This document shows positions 10,761 to 23,400 of a stretch of 64,000 bases of DNA, one piece after another. The translations under genes and the position numbers were made by a program. Where the stretch lies: positions 10,990,252 through 11,054,251 of the forward strand of contig NC_085137.1 in NCBI RefSeq assembly GCF_035046485.1. The letters are read 5' to 3'. Source of the stretch: Aedes albopictus (Eukaryota; Arthropoda; Insecta; Diptera; Culicidae). The notes under the pieces were generated by a model that saw nothing but the letters and a program-made list of their open reading frames with translations, searched no databases and was not told the origin of the DNA. Each line of letters starts with the position of its first letter. Positions within the stretch are counted from its first letter, which is position 1.

Positions 10761-11275
10761 GCAGATGGCGGAGGTGAGAGAGGAGCACTACTCATGGAGG
10801 AAAGAAATGAATGCGAATGGGAATTAATTGCGGTAGCGGCTCAAGTGGCAGCCCCCAAGAAGATTGATTGTCGTGATAAAATACCAAATGGAAGATTTAG
10901 AATTAGATTGCTGCATTTAGTAGGAAATTAAAAGCTCTATACACAATTATCTCTATCATCATCGATGTGTGTGTTGTGTGCGATACGGCAGAGCGATTGG
11001 AAGAATACAATGAACTACAAGTGGGTGTTCACTAAGCCTGTAATTGTTTAACTTAGTTAAGCACGAACAAAAGTTTGAACGAAGAATAATCAGTCAGTGG
11101 CATTCTATGCTTAAAGAAATCTGCAGCACCATATATTTAAGTGAAGCAGCCCTCTACATATCCGAATGTTGTAGAAATAATTAAAATTAAATATTCTATT
11201 CGGTTCTCCATGCTACAACGAGAAGGATTGTTGATTTTTGTGATTGATATTGAATAAACGGCAACCATATAAACA
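10761..11275 (+). other. Probable 3' UTR and polyadenylation signal
   Basis: About 500 bp of non-coding sequence follows the TAA. A canonical AATAAA lies at 11253-11258, and the sequence becomes AT-rich beyond it. This fits a 3' UTR for the small secreted-protein gene. No other gene is seen here. Confidence 0.5.
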
Positions 11276-11519
11276 CAAACATTGTTTTAAAAGTCCGAAT
11301 CTACCCATTTTATATAGAAGAAATGTACTTACTTGAACCAAGCTATTGATCGGAACGATATGCGGTGATTTTATTTAATTTTTGTTTGAAGTTCTAAGCG
11401 ACTGCAAAATTGTCAACAACCTGGTAAGAGCGTCCAACATACCGAGTGAACAAATTTACACGTATAATGATGTTTATAACTATGCTATACGTACTGTTAC
11501 AAATGAGGGGCCCAGAATC

Positions 11520-11758
11520 AAAGGGGTGTAAGTGACCATTTTGTCGATTTTGAGCTGTGCATATCATAAAATTCTTCAAATTTCAAGCTTTCAGGAACTT
11601 TTTTAAGATTGTTTCTACGATGATTAGAAAAATTACAATAATTCAGAGAAAATTGGGTTGATTTTGAAACTCCATACATTTTGTATGGGATAAAAAATTG
11701 GTCAAATACTTTAAACCCCATTTACTCGAAAGTGGGTTTTTGTCACTTACACCCCTTT
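11520..11758. mobile_element. 239-bp MITE with 17-bp perfect TIRs
   Basis: The left end AAAGGGGTGTAAGTGAC is mirrored exactly by GTCACTTACACCCCTTT at the right end. There is no coding capacity. A target duplication was not resolved, so the superfamily is left open. Confidence 0.65.
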
Positions 11759-11769
11759 GCTTCTAACCC

Positions 11770-12270
11770 CCTCAAATAATATCGCATAAGATGCAGCCAA
11801 TGTGCCTAATGCGTGCAAAAATGGAGGCTATATGTGTGCGTTGCACTAAGGGCCAGGATCGCAATCTAGCGGGACAAAATTAACTACTCCGAAACGAAGC
11901 ATTTGGGGATTTTGTTGTATAATCGTACAAATTGGGCCGAAGGGTCTCAGATTTTAATGAAAATTTTTCCAAAAAAATTGAGAGAAATTCAGGGTCGCCT
12001 ATTTTTTTTTTTCAAAAAATCCAAAGGAAAATATGTCCGAATTCACGGAAAATATTCAAAATTTTTGTTTTTGCTGGATTTCTGAGAAAATTTGCTTTCT
12101 TTTTCATTAAAAACTTTGTTTCTACGATGCTTCGTTCTTGAGAAATGCTTTTTTAAAGAAAAGGCTTATCCCAAGTAACAATTTCATTGCTGATTAGTTT
12201 TGTTTGATTTTTATTAGGGTTTTATTACAGCAATAATTAAAACTTTATGAAAACCATTGATAAAATGTTT
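11770..12270. other. AT-rich sequence with possible old repeat
   Basis: The stretch includes CGAAACGAAGCATTTGGGG and later ACGATGCTTCGTTCTTGAGA, partly inverted relative to each other (about 11892-12141), suggesting a diverged terminal-repeat element. Open frames are T/A-rich and not convincing. Confidence 0.35.
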
Positions 12271-12277
12271 TATAGTA

Positions 12278-13127
12278 GGGGATTCTGGGGTAATACGCAC
12301 CACTTAAGGAAGATGCGTCCAAATGCATATAAAAAGGCAATAATTTATTGGTTTAATGCAAGCATTCATTGCATATACTTTCATTCTAAGAGAAACCAAA
12401 CAAAATTTCAGCCTTAATACAGTTCAGCTCATGAAAATAACGTTTTTTGTAAAGACTAACATCACGGCTTCGTATGTTTATGCGGGGCAGTATGCACCCT
12501 TGCTCGGGGTAAAATGCACTACAACAATGGGGCAGGATGCACTCAAACAGAGGGGCAAGACGCACCACAACATTGAGGCAAGATGCACCGTCGAGTTTAG
12601 AAATATTTTTACTTCTTAGACAAAATGCATGTTTTATAAGGTTTTAAGACAAACAATAGCTCAATTTTGTTTGCGATTACTTACAGAGCACTCATAGATA
12701 TTATTACAGCTTGTTTTCTATAGGTGCGTTTTGCCCCAACCAATGGAGTGCATATTGCCCCAATCAATAGCAAAAAATAAAATAGTTTAAAACATATAAT
12801 TTACGTAGATTACTGTTTAAGTTATTTTTCCTATGCTTAGCATTGCCATCAATGAACTGAATAAACACAACAGCATTAGATGTTTGGTCGGTTTTCACCA
12901 TCAAATCATTCGACAAACGATCGGGAAAATTACATCAGAATCGTGCTTTTCAATTTTGTTCATTTTTCTCACTAATTACGTAACGCAGATAAGTAAAATT
13001 TTCCAGATGCTCATTTATTAAGACGTTCTATTAGACTGATAAGGTTTCAAAGCTCTTAAACCGATAATCCCTGAAAAACAAAGGGGGTGCGTTTTGCCTC
13101 GACAGTGCGTATTACCCCAGATGCCCC
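12278..13127. mobile_element. 850-bp non-autonomous TIR element, TA target site
   Basis: The left end GGGGATTCTGGGGTAATACG and the reversed right end GGGGCATCTGGGGTAATACG are terminal inverted repeats, flanked by TA on both sides (12276-12277 and 13128-13129). Inside the left half the phrase GGGGCA(A/G)GA(T/C)GCAC recurs (about 12485-12590). No transposase was seen. TA flanks suggest a Tc1/mariner-type or similar family, as inference. Confidence 0.65.
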
Positions 13128-13129
13128 TA

Positions 13130-14150
13130 TACTTGAAGATATCCATAAAGACAGATTTTAAGAGTAAACAAAACTTCCGATTTGTAAACCTTCTGGCAAT
13201 CATTATTACTAAAGTGTCTCGAGTATACCAAATGGCGAATCCTGGTCGTTTTGACAGGTCTCCTGCTCGATTGGAACTATGGGGATGACAGCAAATCGGC
13301 TGTTCCAATTTTGACGTTTCTCCTCTTTGTTATTCCAGACTCGTTAATTATTACCACAATAAAACTGTTAAAACTCTCAACAGATGGCGATCCGTTCGAT
13401 TAGTAACGACATCTGTTGGTGGAAAAGCAGAACTACGACATTTCTAGGTTTATTGCGGTCATCATAAAAGTAAACTTGCTTTCGTTTTATTTTCGCTGAT
13501 TATGGTTGCCGCCATATTGAAGAATTAACTAACGTGAATGAAAAATAGTTAATTTTGCTCAAATTAGCAATGAATTGATAGTTTGCCACCATTTCCATAA
13601 CATGCTCACATAAATAAACTCTCTCTGCTGAGTTTTCTTGTGATTCGAGATAGATGATAATATTCACTATTTTTGAAGCGCAATAATTTTATGATTCTGC
13701 CACCCAAATATTTACGGTAAAATAAATGCGCATAAGCCTACCAACACAAACAACTAAAATATTACTTTGAAATGACCGCTTCTAATTACGAATGATGTTA
13801 TCGTCCTCAACTTTGCGTGCCATCGAAGAAGCTCCTCTGCATCTTGAGCTATCATAGTTTTTGTTGAAAAAAAAACAACAACAATCGAGAATGGGAAATT
13901 TTTCTACTAGGTTTTTAAACGGTTTTATTGCTACTCTTAATGCGGTTTGCAAAACCTCTCCGAGAGTGGTCCACTTAGCCGGAAGATGCTCTTAAAGATG
14001 TTATCAAGAGGTTTTGATGTATAAATCAGTTTTATTGCGAGTTTTATTAAATTGATCATGAAGATCTCTTGTAGAGCCGAACAAAACTTAAAATGTTACT
14101 TGGGATATGACACATTGGGACATTTTTCAACATAATTGGCCATAACTCAA
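13130..14150. other. Non-coding stretch, nothing recognised
   Basis: Mixed AT-rich sequence without convincing open frames, terminal repeats or RNA signals. Confidence 0.4.
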
Positions 14151-14159
14151 AAACGATAA

Positions 14160-14903
14160 AAAGAAATCCCTCTATGGGTTTTTCAGAGATTCCTCCATAA
14201 ATTCCTTCACTGATGCTTTTAGGAAATTTCATAGGAATTTTTCTATGTCATCTCTTGGAACTCCTCTAGAACAACTTTCACATGTTCCAAAGGGATTCCT
14301 TCTGGGAATCCTCAAAGATTTTTTCTGGGATTCCTCTAGATAATTCCATACGATTCTGCTTGATCATCTCTTGAAATTCGATAAAACATTTCGTTTCGAT
14401 GACCTAGATGATTTCTCTATGAGTTTCTTCTGAACTCACATGCTCCTTCTCTGAAATTCCTCAGGAATTTTCTGTAGATGTTTCTACGAGAATTCTTCCA
14501 AGATTGTTTTTTTTTTCTCAAATTTCCTCCCGAAATTCATTTGCGATTTATCCTTGAGTTCCCTCTGGGGTCCCCCAGAACTTCTTCCACGGGTTTCTTC
14601 AAAAGTTTATCGAGAATTTGATAAGGAGTTTCTTCTGGGATTCTTCAAAGAGTTGCTTCTTGCAACATTCTTTTAAGAATTTGTTCTGAGACTCATCCGT
14701 AAGTTCGTTTTGAGCTTCCAGTAGGAGTTTCTTCTGGAACCTTTGTTCTTGTTTTTGTTCTGTGACTTTTACCCAGAGGTTCTGCAGGATTTCATACAAA
14801 ACGTTGTTTGGAATTTCTACAGGATTTCCACATGGATTTCCTGCAAGAGTTTCTTCTTGCATCTTGAAACTCTTCAGGAATTCCTTCTGGGAATCCTCTA
14901 GAA
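14160..14903. repeat. 12-bp repeat array, GGAATTCCTCCA orientation
   Basis: Units such as GGATTCCTTCTGGGAATCCTC run here, now with the pyrimidine-rich orientation on the plus strand, opposite to the 2.8-7.5 kb arrays. Diverged. Confidence 0.7.
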
Positions 14904-14904
14904 G

Positions 14905-15329
14905 GCCTCCCGACTAGAAAATTGTTACAAAAACGTAACATAATCCTAACAAACCATGATATTTATGGTGTTTTCAAAATACTATAACTCAATTATATCA
15001 CATTATGTTATAAATGTTGTTTGATAACTTATTATATTTTAATTAAGTTTTGAATCTTCGATATCTGAAAATTTATGTTACAAAATTCAAATTTTGATAG
15101 AAACTAGTAATCCTGACGCTTAAATTCATATCATATTTTGATAATATTTTGATATAATTATCACAGAATAGGTTATAATCTTGATTAGACCAGAGTACTT
15201 TTTGTTACAATTTTAGTTATTTTAACATCATCCTGCATTTATAGATTATAACATAATAAGATATAGAAACATATTATAACATCATAACACAATATGATAA
15301 AAACTTGATATGATTTCCTAGTTGGGCTT
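14905..15329. mobile_element. ~425-bp AT-rich MITE inside the array
   Basis: The ends CCCGACTAGAAAAT and (reversed right end) CCCAACTAGGAAAT are imperfect inverted repeats. The interior is AT-rich with many TTATAACAT-like words and unlike the flanking 12-bp array on both sides. Confidence 0.55.
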
Positions 15330-15767
15330 CGTTATGATCCAAGTTATGATCCTTAAATCCTCTAGAAGGTCCCCCTAATGAGAATCGTTCCTCGAGTAAT
15401 CCACAGATGGAATTTCTGTAATCCTCAGAAGAAAATTCTGTAGGAATCTCCAGAAGAAATCCCCAGATAGAAATTCTAGTAGAATCTTCAGACGTTCAGA
15501 GTACCTCGATGGAGCTCCGAGGGAGCCTCTGGAGGATTTTCCAGAAAGAATTTCTGGAGGTATCCCCGGAAATACTCTTGAGAGGAATCCCAATTGAAGG
15601 AACTTGTAGAAGTTCTTTCTGGAACTAATCAGTGACTTCGTCCTAACACTTTTACGAAGAAGTTCTGCTGGATTCCTTACAAAACGTTGTTGGGAACTGG
15701 ATTTCCTGCAAGAATTCTTCCTTGCATTCTAAAACTCTTCAGGAACTCCTTCTGGAAATCCTGGAGA

Positions 15768-18198
15768 CAGGGTGGCCACTCAGAGCGGAAAATAAAATTC
15801 CCGAGTTTTTCCCGGTTTTCCCGATAGGTTTTTGAAATTTTTCCCGATTCTAAAATAGAATGATTTACAGTGAAAATGAAACGTATTTTTTTTTAACCAC
15901 TTAACCTATTTTTACAGCTCTTTTTGTCCACTAGGGCACTACGTGAGCGATTTCAATTGGCGGCTGCACTTACACTTGTACAGCGCTTAAATGAATTCTA
16001 TTATATTCTAATTCTACTATATCGGAACTGGTTTGCCTTTGTGTTGCTTTCACTTTCCTACCCTGTCCTTGGTAGAATGGTGAACACGATCATGAAATGA
16101 TGGTGGCTGTTGTTCCTCTTCCAGTTCGATTGGTGGTCGTCCATTATGGGTTGCCGTTCGCCGATATCCAATTATCCGGGTCCGTTTGAGCTATGAGAGC
16201 TCAGAAGAGGGTCAGATGCCACCTGCTCCTGGGGGGAAGAGCAACTGACGAAGTGCCGGGGCTGGGATCAAACCCATGACCAACCGCTTATGAAGCGAAC
16301 GTGTAGCCACTGCGCCACGGGCCCCGGCAACAAAAAACATAAATTACTAAGAAAAAATTAAGAGAATTAATATTGAATATTTTCAAATCCTTGGATTTAA
16401 CATAGTATTCATATGAACTTGAAAATAAGTTATGTGTTGTTTGTCTCGTATCCAATGATAGGCATTGAAATTACGACATCTTCATTAAACATTCCTTAAA
16501 TTTATAGATGACCAACTAGTACAAATTATGCAGTTGTTTAAGCAAATTAAAATAAAAAAAAGATAATCATGAGGGGGTCCAAATTCTCAGTATGATTATA
16601 GGATTTACGAACTTCCTATTAGTGAATTTCTTAGTAATATTCCCAAACTCTTCTGAAAACTCTTGGTAAGTGTGTTTGGAAAACTAATAGGCAATAACAG
16701 AATGCCCAGAAAAAAAATACTGGGTGAACTTCTGGTGGAATATCTGGAAAGATTACTCGTGAAAGAATTTTTGAAACGATTTCTAGGGAAATCTTCAGTG
16801 TAGTATTTTTGATGGTCATTTTCAAAATATTTTATAGACAACCAGTTACGAACTTCATGGTACCGTAGATGGCTACTGCAGAAAGTCAGGCAGGTTACTT
16901 AGGCTGGAATCGTAAATTCTAGGAGAAATTTGAGAGATCAAAGAAATCTTAGATTTTGTCTGATACTCGTCCAGTATTCAGTTATTTCATCAGCGAAAGC
17001 AATATGGAGCTTTCAGAGATTTAATTTCTGATCACATTTTCAGATATGTCAAGAATTTCTCCAGGAATTCCTGAAAGATTAATTTTTGAGAAAGTATTTC
17101 CCCCAAAATGTAGAGGCAGATTAATTATTTGGGAATTATTTATTTCCATAAATCATACAACTATATTGCTCCAGATGCTTTTGAATACTCACTGGAACTC
17201 CCGCGAGTTTAACTAGAAACTACGAATACTCAAAATTCTCGAAAATTTGCTGAACCAGGAGTTTTGCCAGTGACTTCTGTTAAAGCTTCGGCAAACAGGG
17301 ATTTTCCCGATACCTTAGTCCAGTTTTCTCCGAACATTTTTATTCACAAGTTCAATAAATGAGTACATCCAAGAACTTCATGAAAAACAACAGAAATCTT
17401 TCAAACAAAGTATTAGAAATATTATTATGAGCTACAATAGGCGTGCTTTGAGAAATTCCATCAGATACTAAAAATCCCTTCAAATATTCTTTCAATTGTT
17501 TTTCACTGCCTAACTATTTTTAAATTGTAAAAATGTTTTCACCAGAATTACTCATCCACAATTTCATCATTTTTAATTTTAATTTATTTTTGGGGCAATT
17601 CATTTATTTATTCAAAATGTTATCTGCATCCTATTCAAATTTCTCTAAGACTTTTCGCTCAAAGGACAAAGGCTATATCAAATATTCTCCTAGAGATTGT
17701 ACAAGGATATTTTTTTAGAAAGAAGTTTTAATTTCTGTTATATTTTATAAAACTTTTATTGGACGCTTGTTGTTTTCAGAAACATGTACATCCTGAAATG
17801 CATAAGTGACATATGAATCTATCAATATTTGAATGTATCTCATCCAGTCTTTCCACCAGAATATTCTTTAGAATATCTTTAAAATTGTTCAAATTGTGAT
17901 GTTAGGTAACATCACTATGAATAACTTAAATTGTCATGACTCGACAAGACATTAATTTTCAAGAATGGTTTTTACGCCATTTCACCCACTATATTATATA
18001 GTTCAACAGTTGTTGACTGCATTTCCCACAGATTCTCATACTTATGCTTCTGGAGACTATTTTAGACAAATTTTAGAATTTTGGAAATTCCCGATGGCTT
18101 GCAACAATTCCCGAGGTTTTCCCGACTTTTTCCCGGTGGTTTCGAATTCCCGAGCTTTTCCCGGTTTTCCCGAAATTCCCGAAAGGGTGGCCACCCTG
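15768..18198. mobile_element. 2.43-kb TIR DNA element without transposase
   Basis: The element starts CAGGGTGGCCAC and ends GTGGCCACCCTG, flanked by TGGAGA on both sides (15762-15767 and 18199-18204). Subterminal CCCGGTTTTCCCG and TTCCCGA words are repeated at both ends. The interior is AT-rich and carries a SINE at about 16080-16328. No transposase frame was found. It inserted into the 12-bp array. CAGGG termini recall hAT elements, but an 8-bp duplication was not seen, so the superfamily is open. Confidence 0.7.
16080..16328 (-). mobile_element. Second tRNA-headed SINE family, minus strand
   Basis: On the minus strand the head reads GCCCGTGGCGCAGTGGCTAC, a CAT anticodon-like loop (CTTCATAA), and a B box-like GGGTTTGATCC. 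It is followed by a body (CAGTTGCTCTTCCCCCCAGG) extending to about 16080. The body differs from the SINEs at 5923-6178 and 40997-41275. The left limit is approximate. Confidence 0.6.
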
Positions 18199-18204
18199 TG
18201 GAGA

Positions 18205-21200
18205 AGTTCGGTCTGGAAATTCTCTAGCAGTTCATTCTTGAAATCATTCAGGATTTTTTTTTTCTAGGAATGCTTCAGAAATGCCCTCTGAATTTTTTTC
18301 TGGAATTCCTTGTGAGAATCCTCCAGAAATTCTTTATGGGGTTCCTCCTGGAGTTTCTTATGGAGTTCTTTATGAGAATCATTCAGGAATGCTGATTGAA
18401 TAACTTCTGGGACACTTTTGGAGTTATTTCTTGCAACCATACAGTTGTTTTTTTTTTGGAAATACTCCTGGTGTTCCTGACGAAATTCCTAGATCGAAAT
18501 TAATCCCTAGAGGGAATTCTCGAAAAAATCCCAGATTAGACTTCTGTACGAATTTCTAATTTCCTACAGAAATTCCAAAAAGGAATCCATAAAAGAGTCT
18601 GCAGGAAGCCATGCGTGGCGGATTTCCTTGAGAAATCCTAAGAAGCTTCTAAAGAATCATCCAAATGAATCCAGCAAGAGTTTCTAAATGACTTCCCAAA
18701 TGGTATTCCTGGAGTAATCCTCAGATAGAAGTTCTGTAGGAATCTCCAGATGATATTTCGACCATCATGATTACAATCATGGATTTCTATTCCGCAGCAT
18801 TCTGATCTGCGATTCGTTCAGGGATTCCGCCAAGAATCGATTCTTCCAGGGATTCCTCTAGGTTTTTCCTATTGAATTCCTCCTGGCGTTTCTTTAAGGA
18901 ACTTCTTTTATGAACTCCAGGCATTCCTGATGGGATTTCACTAGAAATTCCTGCAGAGATTCCTTGACAAATGCCTCCTAGAATTTCTCTAGAAAATTAT
19001 ACTATGATATCTCCCGGATTTTTTCTAGGGCTAGCCATTTCTATTGAGATTTCTTCAAGAATTCCTGCTGGCATTATTCAAGTCATTATTCCTGGGATCT
19101 TTTCAGAAGATCTTCCAGTGATTCCTCCAGGAATTCCTCATGGGATTTATTACGGAAAAATAATGAAGCACTACAAATGCACATTAAAATATAACATATT
19201 ATAGTGGAACACTACAAATGCGTAATAAAATAAGACATCACATATGGACATATACAACATAGAACATATGTATATTTTGCCCTGTTACCCTAGTGGATAA
19301 CAATTTCCGATCCCAGGATGACGAGGTTTCATCAACGTTGAAGTCTGCGCCAGAGACTTTATCCAAATATTATTACATGAACTCCTCATAGGATTCCATC
19401 AGAAGCTCCTCTTGGGTTCAGACTTCTTCAACAACGAATTTTCCTGGAATTCCTTGAAGAAATTTCTTCTCTAGACATTTCTTTTAGCATTTTTACTAGG
19501 ATTCTTCCAGAAATTTCTTCGGTGATTCATCTGGGAATTGACCCAAGAGCTCATGCAATAAATCCTCCAGAGATTCCCCATGGAATTCTTCCAGGAACTT
19601 CTCTTGATCTTCCTCCAAGAATTCCAGCAGAAATTGGCACCTCTACGAATAGGAATCTCGTGGAACAGAAATTGCGCCTACTATTCCTTCAAGGAATTCA
19701 TCTTAGTATTTCTCAGGGAGTTTCTGTGGGTGATTTTTCAGCAAATCCTCCTAGGATTTATCTACTAATTCCTACAATAATACTCCACGGAATTGTTCTA
19801 GGGATTCCTCTAGGAATTCCTCCTGCGACTGCTTCAGGAATTCTTGCTGGGATCAATCCAGGAAATTCTTCTAGAACTCTTCCAGAAGTTTCCCCGATGA
19901 TTGCTCTAGGAATTCCATCCAAGATTTCATCCAGAGATTCCTACAGAAACTCCTCTTGGACTTCTCTAAGAATACGTGGTTGGATTGCTCATGCTATATC
20001 AACTGGGATACTTACAGAGATGCCCTTGAAGAATTCCTCTAAAGATTTCTCCAGTGTTATTATAAACGTGACGTGCAGACAGTAAATATTTTTGAAATAA
20101 TCTCTGAAGGAATTATAGCAGGAAACCCTGGAAGAACTCCAAGAGAACCAGGAATTTCAGGAAGATATCCTGGAGGAATCCAAAGTTAAGTTTTCGGAAG
20201 AACCTTAGCAGGCATTCCTAGAGGAATTTCAAGAAAAAATGTTGAAGACTTTTTTTGAAAAAAAATCTTGAAATTTCTTTAAGAATGCCTTCCACGGACA
20301 ACCATATTTTTTTCAAGAATTCCTCTGTAAATTTAAGTATCCCTCTAGGAATTCCTTTCGAAATACCTTTAGAAGTTCTTGCTGACGTTCCTTCGTGAAC
20401 TCTTGCCAGGATTTCTCCAAGCATTCTTACTGAAATTTCTTAAGCATTTTCAGATGGTAGTACTGCAGTTATAGCTCTAGGAGTCTTCCAGGATTTCCTG
20501 GAGGATTTCCAGCTGGAATTGCTTGAAGAATTCCAGCAAGTCTTCTTGGAGGATTCTCACCACGAACGCTTTGAGAAATCCCAGCAGCATTCCAAAAGCA
20601 ATGCCAACAGAAATTCTCAAAGGATTTTCAGTAAAAATACGGAGAGAAATTCTTAGGAGGATCGTTACAGAAATACAGAAGTAATCTTTAAAACAAAATC
20701 AGAGTGAATTTCTAGTGGAATCCGTAGAGAAGTTACATCAAGGACTGCTGGATGAACCCTTCAAGATTTTCTTGAGAGGTAATTCCAGAGAAAATCTTGG
20801 ATAAAAGGGGAATCCCTGGAGGAATTCTTTGGAAAATCACTGGAGGTACCAAATGAGAAATCGTGGGAGAAAACCTAGGCTTTTTTCGGGAAATTCCAAG
20901 CGGAATTTGTGCAGGAATTTTAGAAATCACAGAAGGAACTTCTGCTGTTTTCGCAGTGGGTATTTTTTAGAAGAATACCTGAAGGAACTCTTGGAGAGAA
21001 CCGCGGAGAAATGCCAAGAAGAACTCTTGGCGGAATCCATGGTGAAATCTTAGGTATAGTCCTCTTGAAATTCCTCCACAAATGCCTGATGGAAAATTCT
21101 TGATTAGATTGCTCCAGAGATTTCTCCAAGTTTTCCTCTACAAATCCGCCATGTGATTCCTCGAGAATTTCCTCTTTAATATTTTTTTCAGATTTCTCTC

Positions 21201-22400
21201 TTTAGGAATTTCTCTTGGGCTATCGGCAGAAATTCCTGTCACGACTCCTTGAGGTATGCCTTATAAGATTTCTTCAAGAATTCTTGCTGGGATTTCTCAG
21301 ACCATTTCAACTGGGATTTCTTCAGTAATTAACCTTAGGAGCCCTCCAAATATTCCTGGAAGATTTCCAGAAGGAATTTCATGAGAAGTCTCAGCAAGTC
21401 TTCCTGGTGCATTCCACCAGAGAAACATTTCTTCGCAAGAATTCCTGAAGAATTATCAAGTGAATTCCACCATCTAGAATTACTGGATAAATTCTAGAAA
21501 TATTTGAAATAATTCTTGAAGAAATCCCTGAAGGAATTACTGCAGGAAATTTTGGAGAAATGTCTGGAGGAATCACAGCAGGATTTTTTGAAAGAATCTC
21601 AGCTGTAGGGAAATAACAGCAATAATTCCTGGAGGAGTCCTAGCATCACTCCAGGAATTTCTGCAAAGTTCCTCCTGTGATTTCTCCAGGGATTTCTTCA
21701 AAGACTCCATCAGAAAATCTCTTGGGCATCTCTTCAAGTTGAGATGCTGCCTCTGTTCTACTTAAAGCGTCATCCCAATTAAAAAAATCAGAAGGAGGTG
21801 TATTTCATCACAAACAATAACTTTGTAGAGCACACGAAAATTTCCAAAAATCCCATCAGGACTTCCTCCACGGTGCTCCCAGAGTTCCCACAAGAATTCT
21901 AAAGATTATTCAAAGATTTCTTCTAAAGATTCCCCTAGAATTTTATCTAAAACATTCTCCAGGAAAAAAAAAGATATCACGATAAAATTTTCCAAGGAAT
22001 TCTCGGTTTTCCAAGATTTTTTCGAAGGTTCTTTTTAAGAACTTCTTCAGTAATTCTCTCAAGGATTCCCCAAGGAATTTCTTCAAAGGTTCTCCAGGAA
22101 CGATTCAAAGAATTTATCCAACGATTCCTGTAGGGATTTTTCTATGGATTCCAAAAAGAAGTTCTTTAGTAATTTCTCCAGATTCCTCTGATGATTTTTC
22201 CCAAGATTACTGCAAAAGATCCTGTATGAATTCTTTTGAGTATCCCTTCGGGAGTTCATCTAAACATTTGTACCAGATGTTCTCTAGGAACTGCTTCAAA
22301 TCTTCTACCTTCTACCTTCATTGGTTCTTCCACGAATTCTTGCTGGAGATCCTCCATGGACTCGTCCAGAATATCCTTTAAAAATATGCTTTATGAAACA
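18205..22400. repeat. 12-bp repeat arrays, orientation changing
   Basis: GGAATTCCTCCA-type units run to about 20090, then units in the opposite sense to about 21050, then the first orientation again. A 240-bp unrelated AT-rich insertion interrupts at about 19145-19385. The open frames at 18971-20085 are repeat shadows. A segment at 20558-20820 has a second copy at 36019-36360. Confidence 0.75.
22259..22397. repeat. Repeat segment duplicated at 44160-44299
   Basis: CATTTGTACCAGATGTTCTC through AAAAATATGCTTTATGAA is shared with 44160-44299 at high identity. Each copy lies about 70-80 bp downstream of a WDR75 splice donor. Confidence 0.7.
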
Positions 22401-22477
22401 GTTCCTCTTCATTTGTATGTATTCTAACTCATACTTCCCAATCTGAAGAAAACAATATACGTAAAGAATTCACTCAC

Positions 22478-22678
22478 CTCTTTGACGCTGTTCTTTCCGG
22501 CAACTCCGATCCGTCCGGCACTGTTCACCGCACTCGCCTGCACTGCGCTGCCCGACTGCTGCTTGGCCAGCATAGCCGCAAACGGAGTGTTCGGCAGTCC
22601 GTTGCCGATGGCGTCGTTCATGTAGACCACCGGTCCCAGCGATTCCTCATCGCTGTCCGACACCAGGTGGAGCAGTTC
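22478..22678 (-). CDS. WDR75: WDR75 homologue, internal exon 5 of those seen (C-terminal region)
   Basis: The exon has 67 codons in phase 0 at both ends. The acceptor CATATGCGCAG precedes GAACTGCTC at 22678, and the donor GTGAGT starts at 22477. The peptide begins [20 protein letters not shown] and ends near NSVKE, an acidic then low-complexity region as expected close to the C-terminus of WDR75. Reading on through the donor would stop after 18 more residues, but the strong donor argues for splicing to a further exon. That last exon was not found between 1 and 22477 and probably lies outside the window. Confidence 0.75.
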
Positions 22679-22754
22679 CTGCGCATATGAATTCGAAATC
22701 GTTAGAAGAAAAATTTACTCGCGCGGTTAGCTTGAATAGAGTGACCATTCCTAC

Positions 22755-22915
22755 CTGATTGTGATTCAGGAAGTACAACTGCGACACGGCTTGCCAATCC
22801 ACATTGAGAGACTGCGACTTGGGAAAGCGTCGGGGGATCCAAGCTGCACCGAACACCGGCGGGAGGTTCTTCCGGTGGTACAACGGCATCGGGATGTTCG
22901 GCAGAAATATGTACA
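22755..22915 (-). CDS. WDR75: WDR75 homologue, internal exon 4 of those seen
   Basis: The 161-bp exon enters with two bases completing the codon begun at 44372 and leaves in phase 0. The acceptor TTTCAG precedes 22915; the donor GTAGGA begins at 22754. The peptide starts YIFLPNIPMPLYHRKNLPPV and includes IPRRFPKSQSLNVDW, the conserved post-propeller block of this family. A 76-bp intron (22679-22754) separates it from the next exon, while the upstream intron is 21.5 kb. Confidence 0.85.
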
Positions 22916-23030
22916 CTGAAACGAAACGGAAACGAAGGTTGGGCTTTAGTCGCTGTCGGCCGTTCTTCTGCAAATTGGCGTAATATGTAATGAAAATTTA
23001 TGTAACCTTTCAAGTATGATGTAACCCTTT

Positions 23031-23400
23031 AACCCTTTGAAGCCGGAATTGTTACAAGCGTTATTTTAGAGTTTTTTTTCCACATATTTCTGTAGTTCTG
23101 TAGCATAGAAAAGGTAGAATATGACGCAGAATATTTTTTCTTGATATCCTAGGTCATCCAAATTGTTCTTGAGTTTAGATCCTTAAGTCTACGCGTGTAA
23201 CGGTAACTGCTTCCATTATACAAATATGCAATTTGTATTCTATCATGTCTTCAGTAAATCTTCTGAAACTCCATGGGACAGTATCAGACCAGTCGGCGTA
23301 TCTTAGATCATCCAAACTGTTCTTGGTTTAGATCCTAAAGTCTACGGGTGTAACGTCTACGCATTGCAAGTGTAAAGTGTAGATATAAAGTTGTGTACTC
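23031..23400. repeat. Complex repeat, reverse complement of ~47.9-48.33 kb
   Basis: Words such as GCAGAATATTTTTTCTTGAT, ATCCTAGGTCATCCAAA and GTCTACGCGTGTAACGGTAA are the reverse complement of the tandem repeats ending near 48330. This is the left part of an inverted copy of the 46.9-48.33 kb block. Confidence 0.7.

Noticed and set aside
19522..20085. 187-codon frame resembling a Pro/Ile-rich protein
   Set aside because: Four-residue periodicity (GIPP) identifies it as the same repeat.
22424..22477. Readthrough of the WDR75 exon to a stop at 22424 as the natural C-terminus
   Set aside because: A strong GTGAGT donor lies at 22477, and the 18 readthrough residues ([17 protein letters not shown]) look intronic. 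Not fully excluded.
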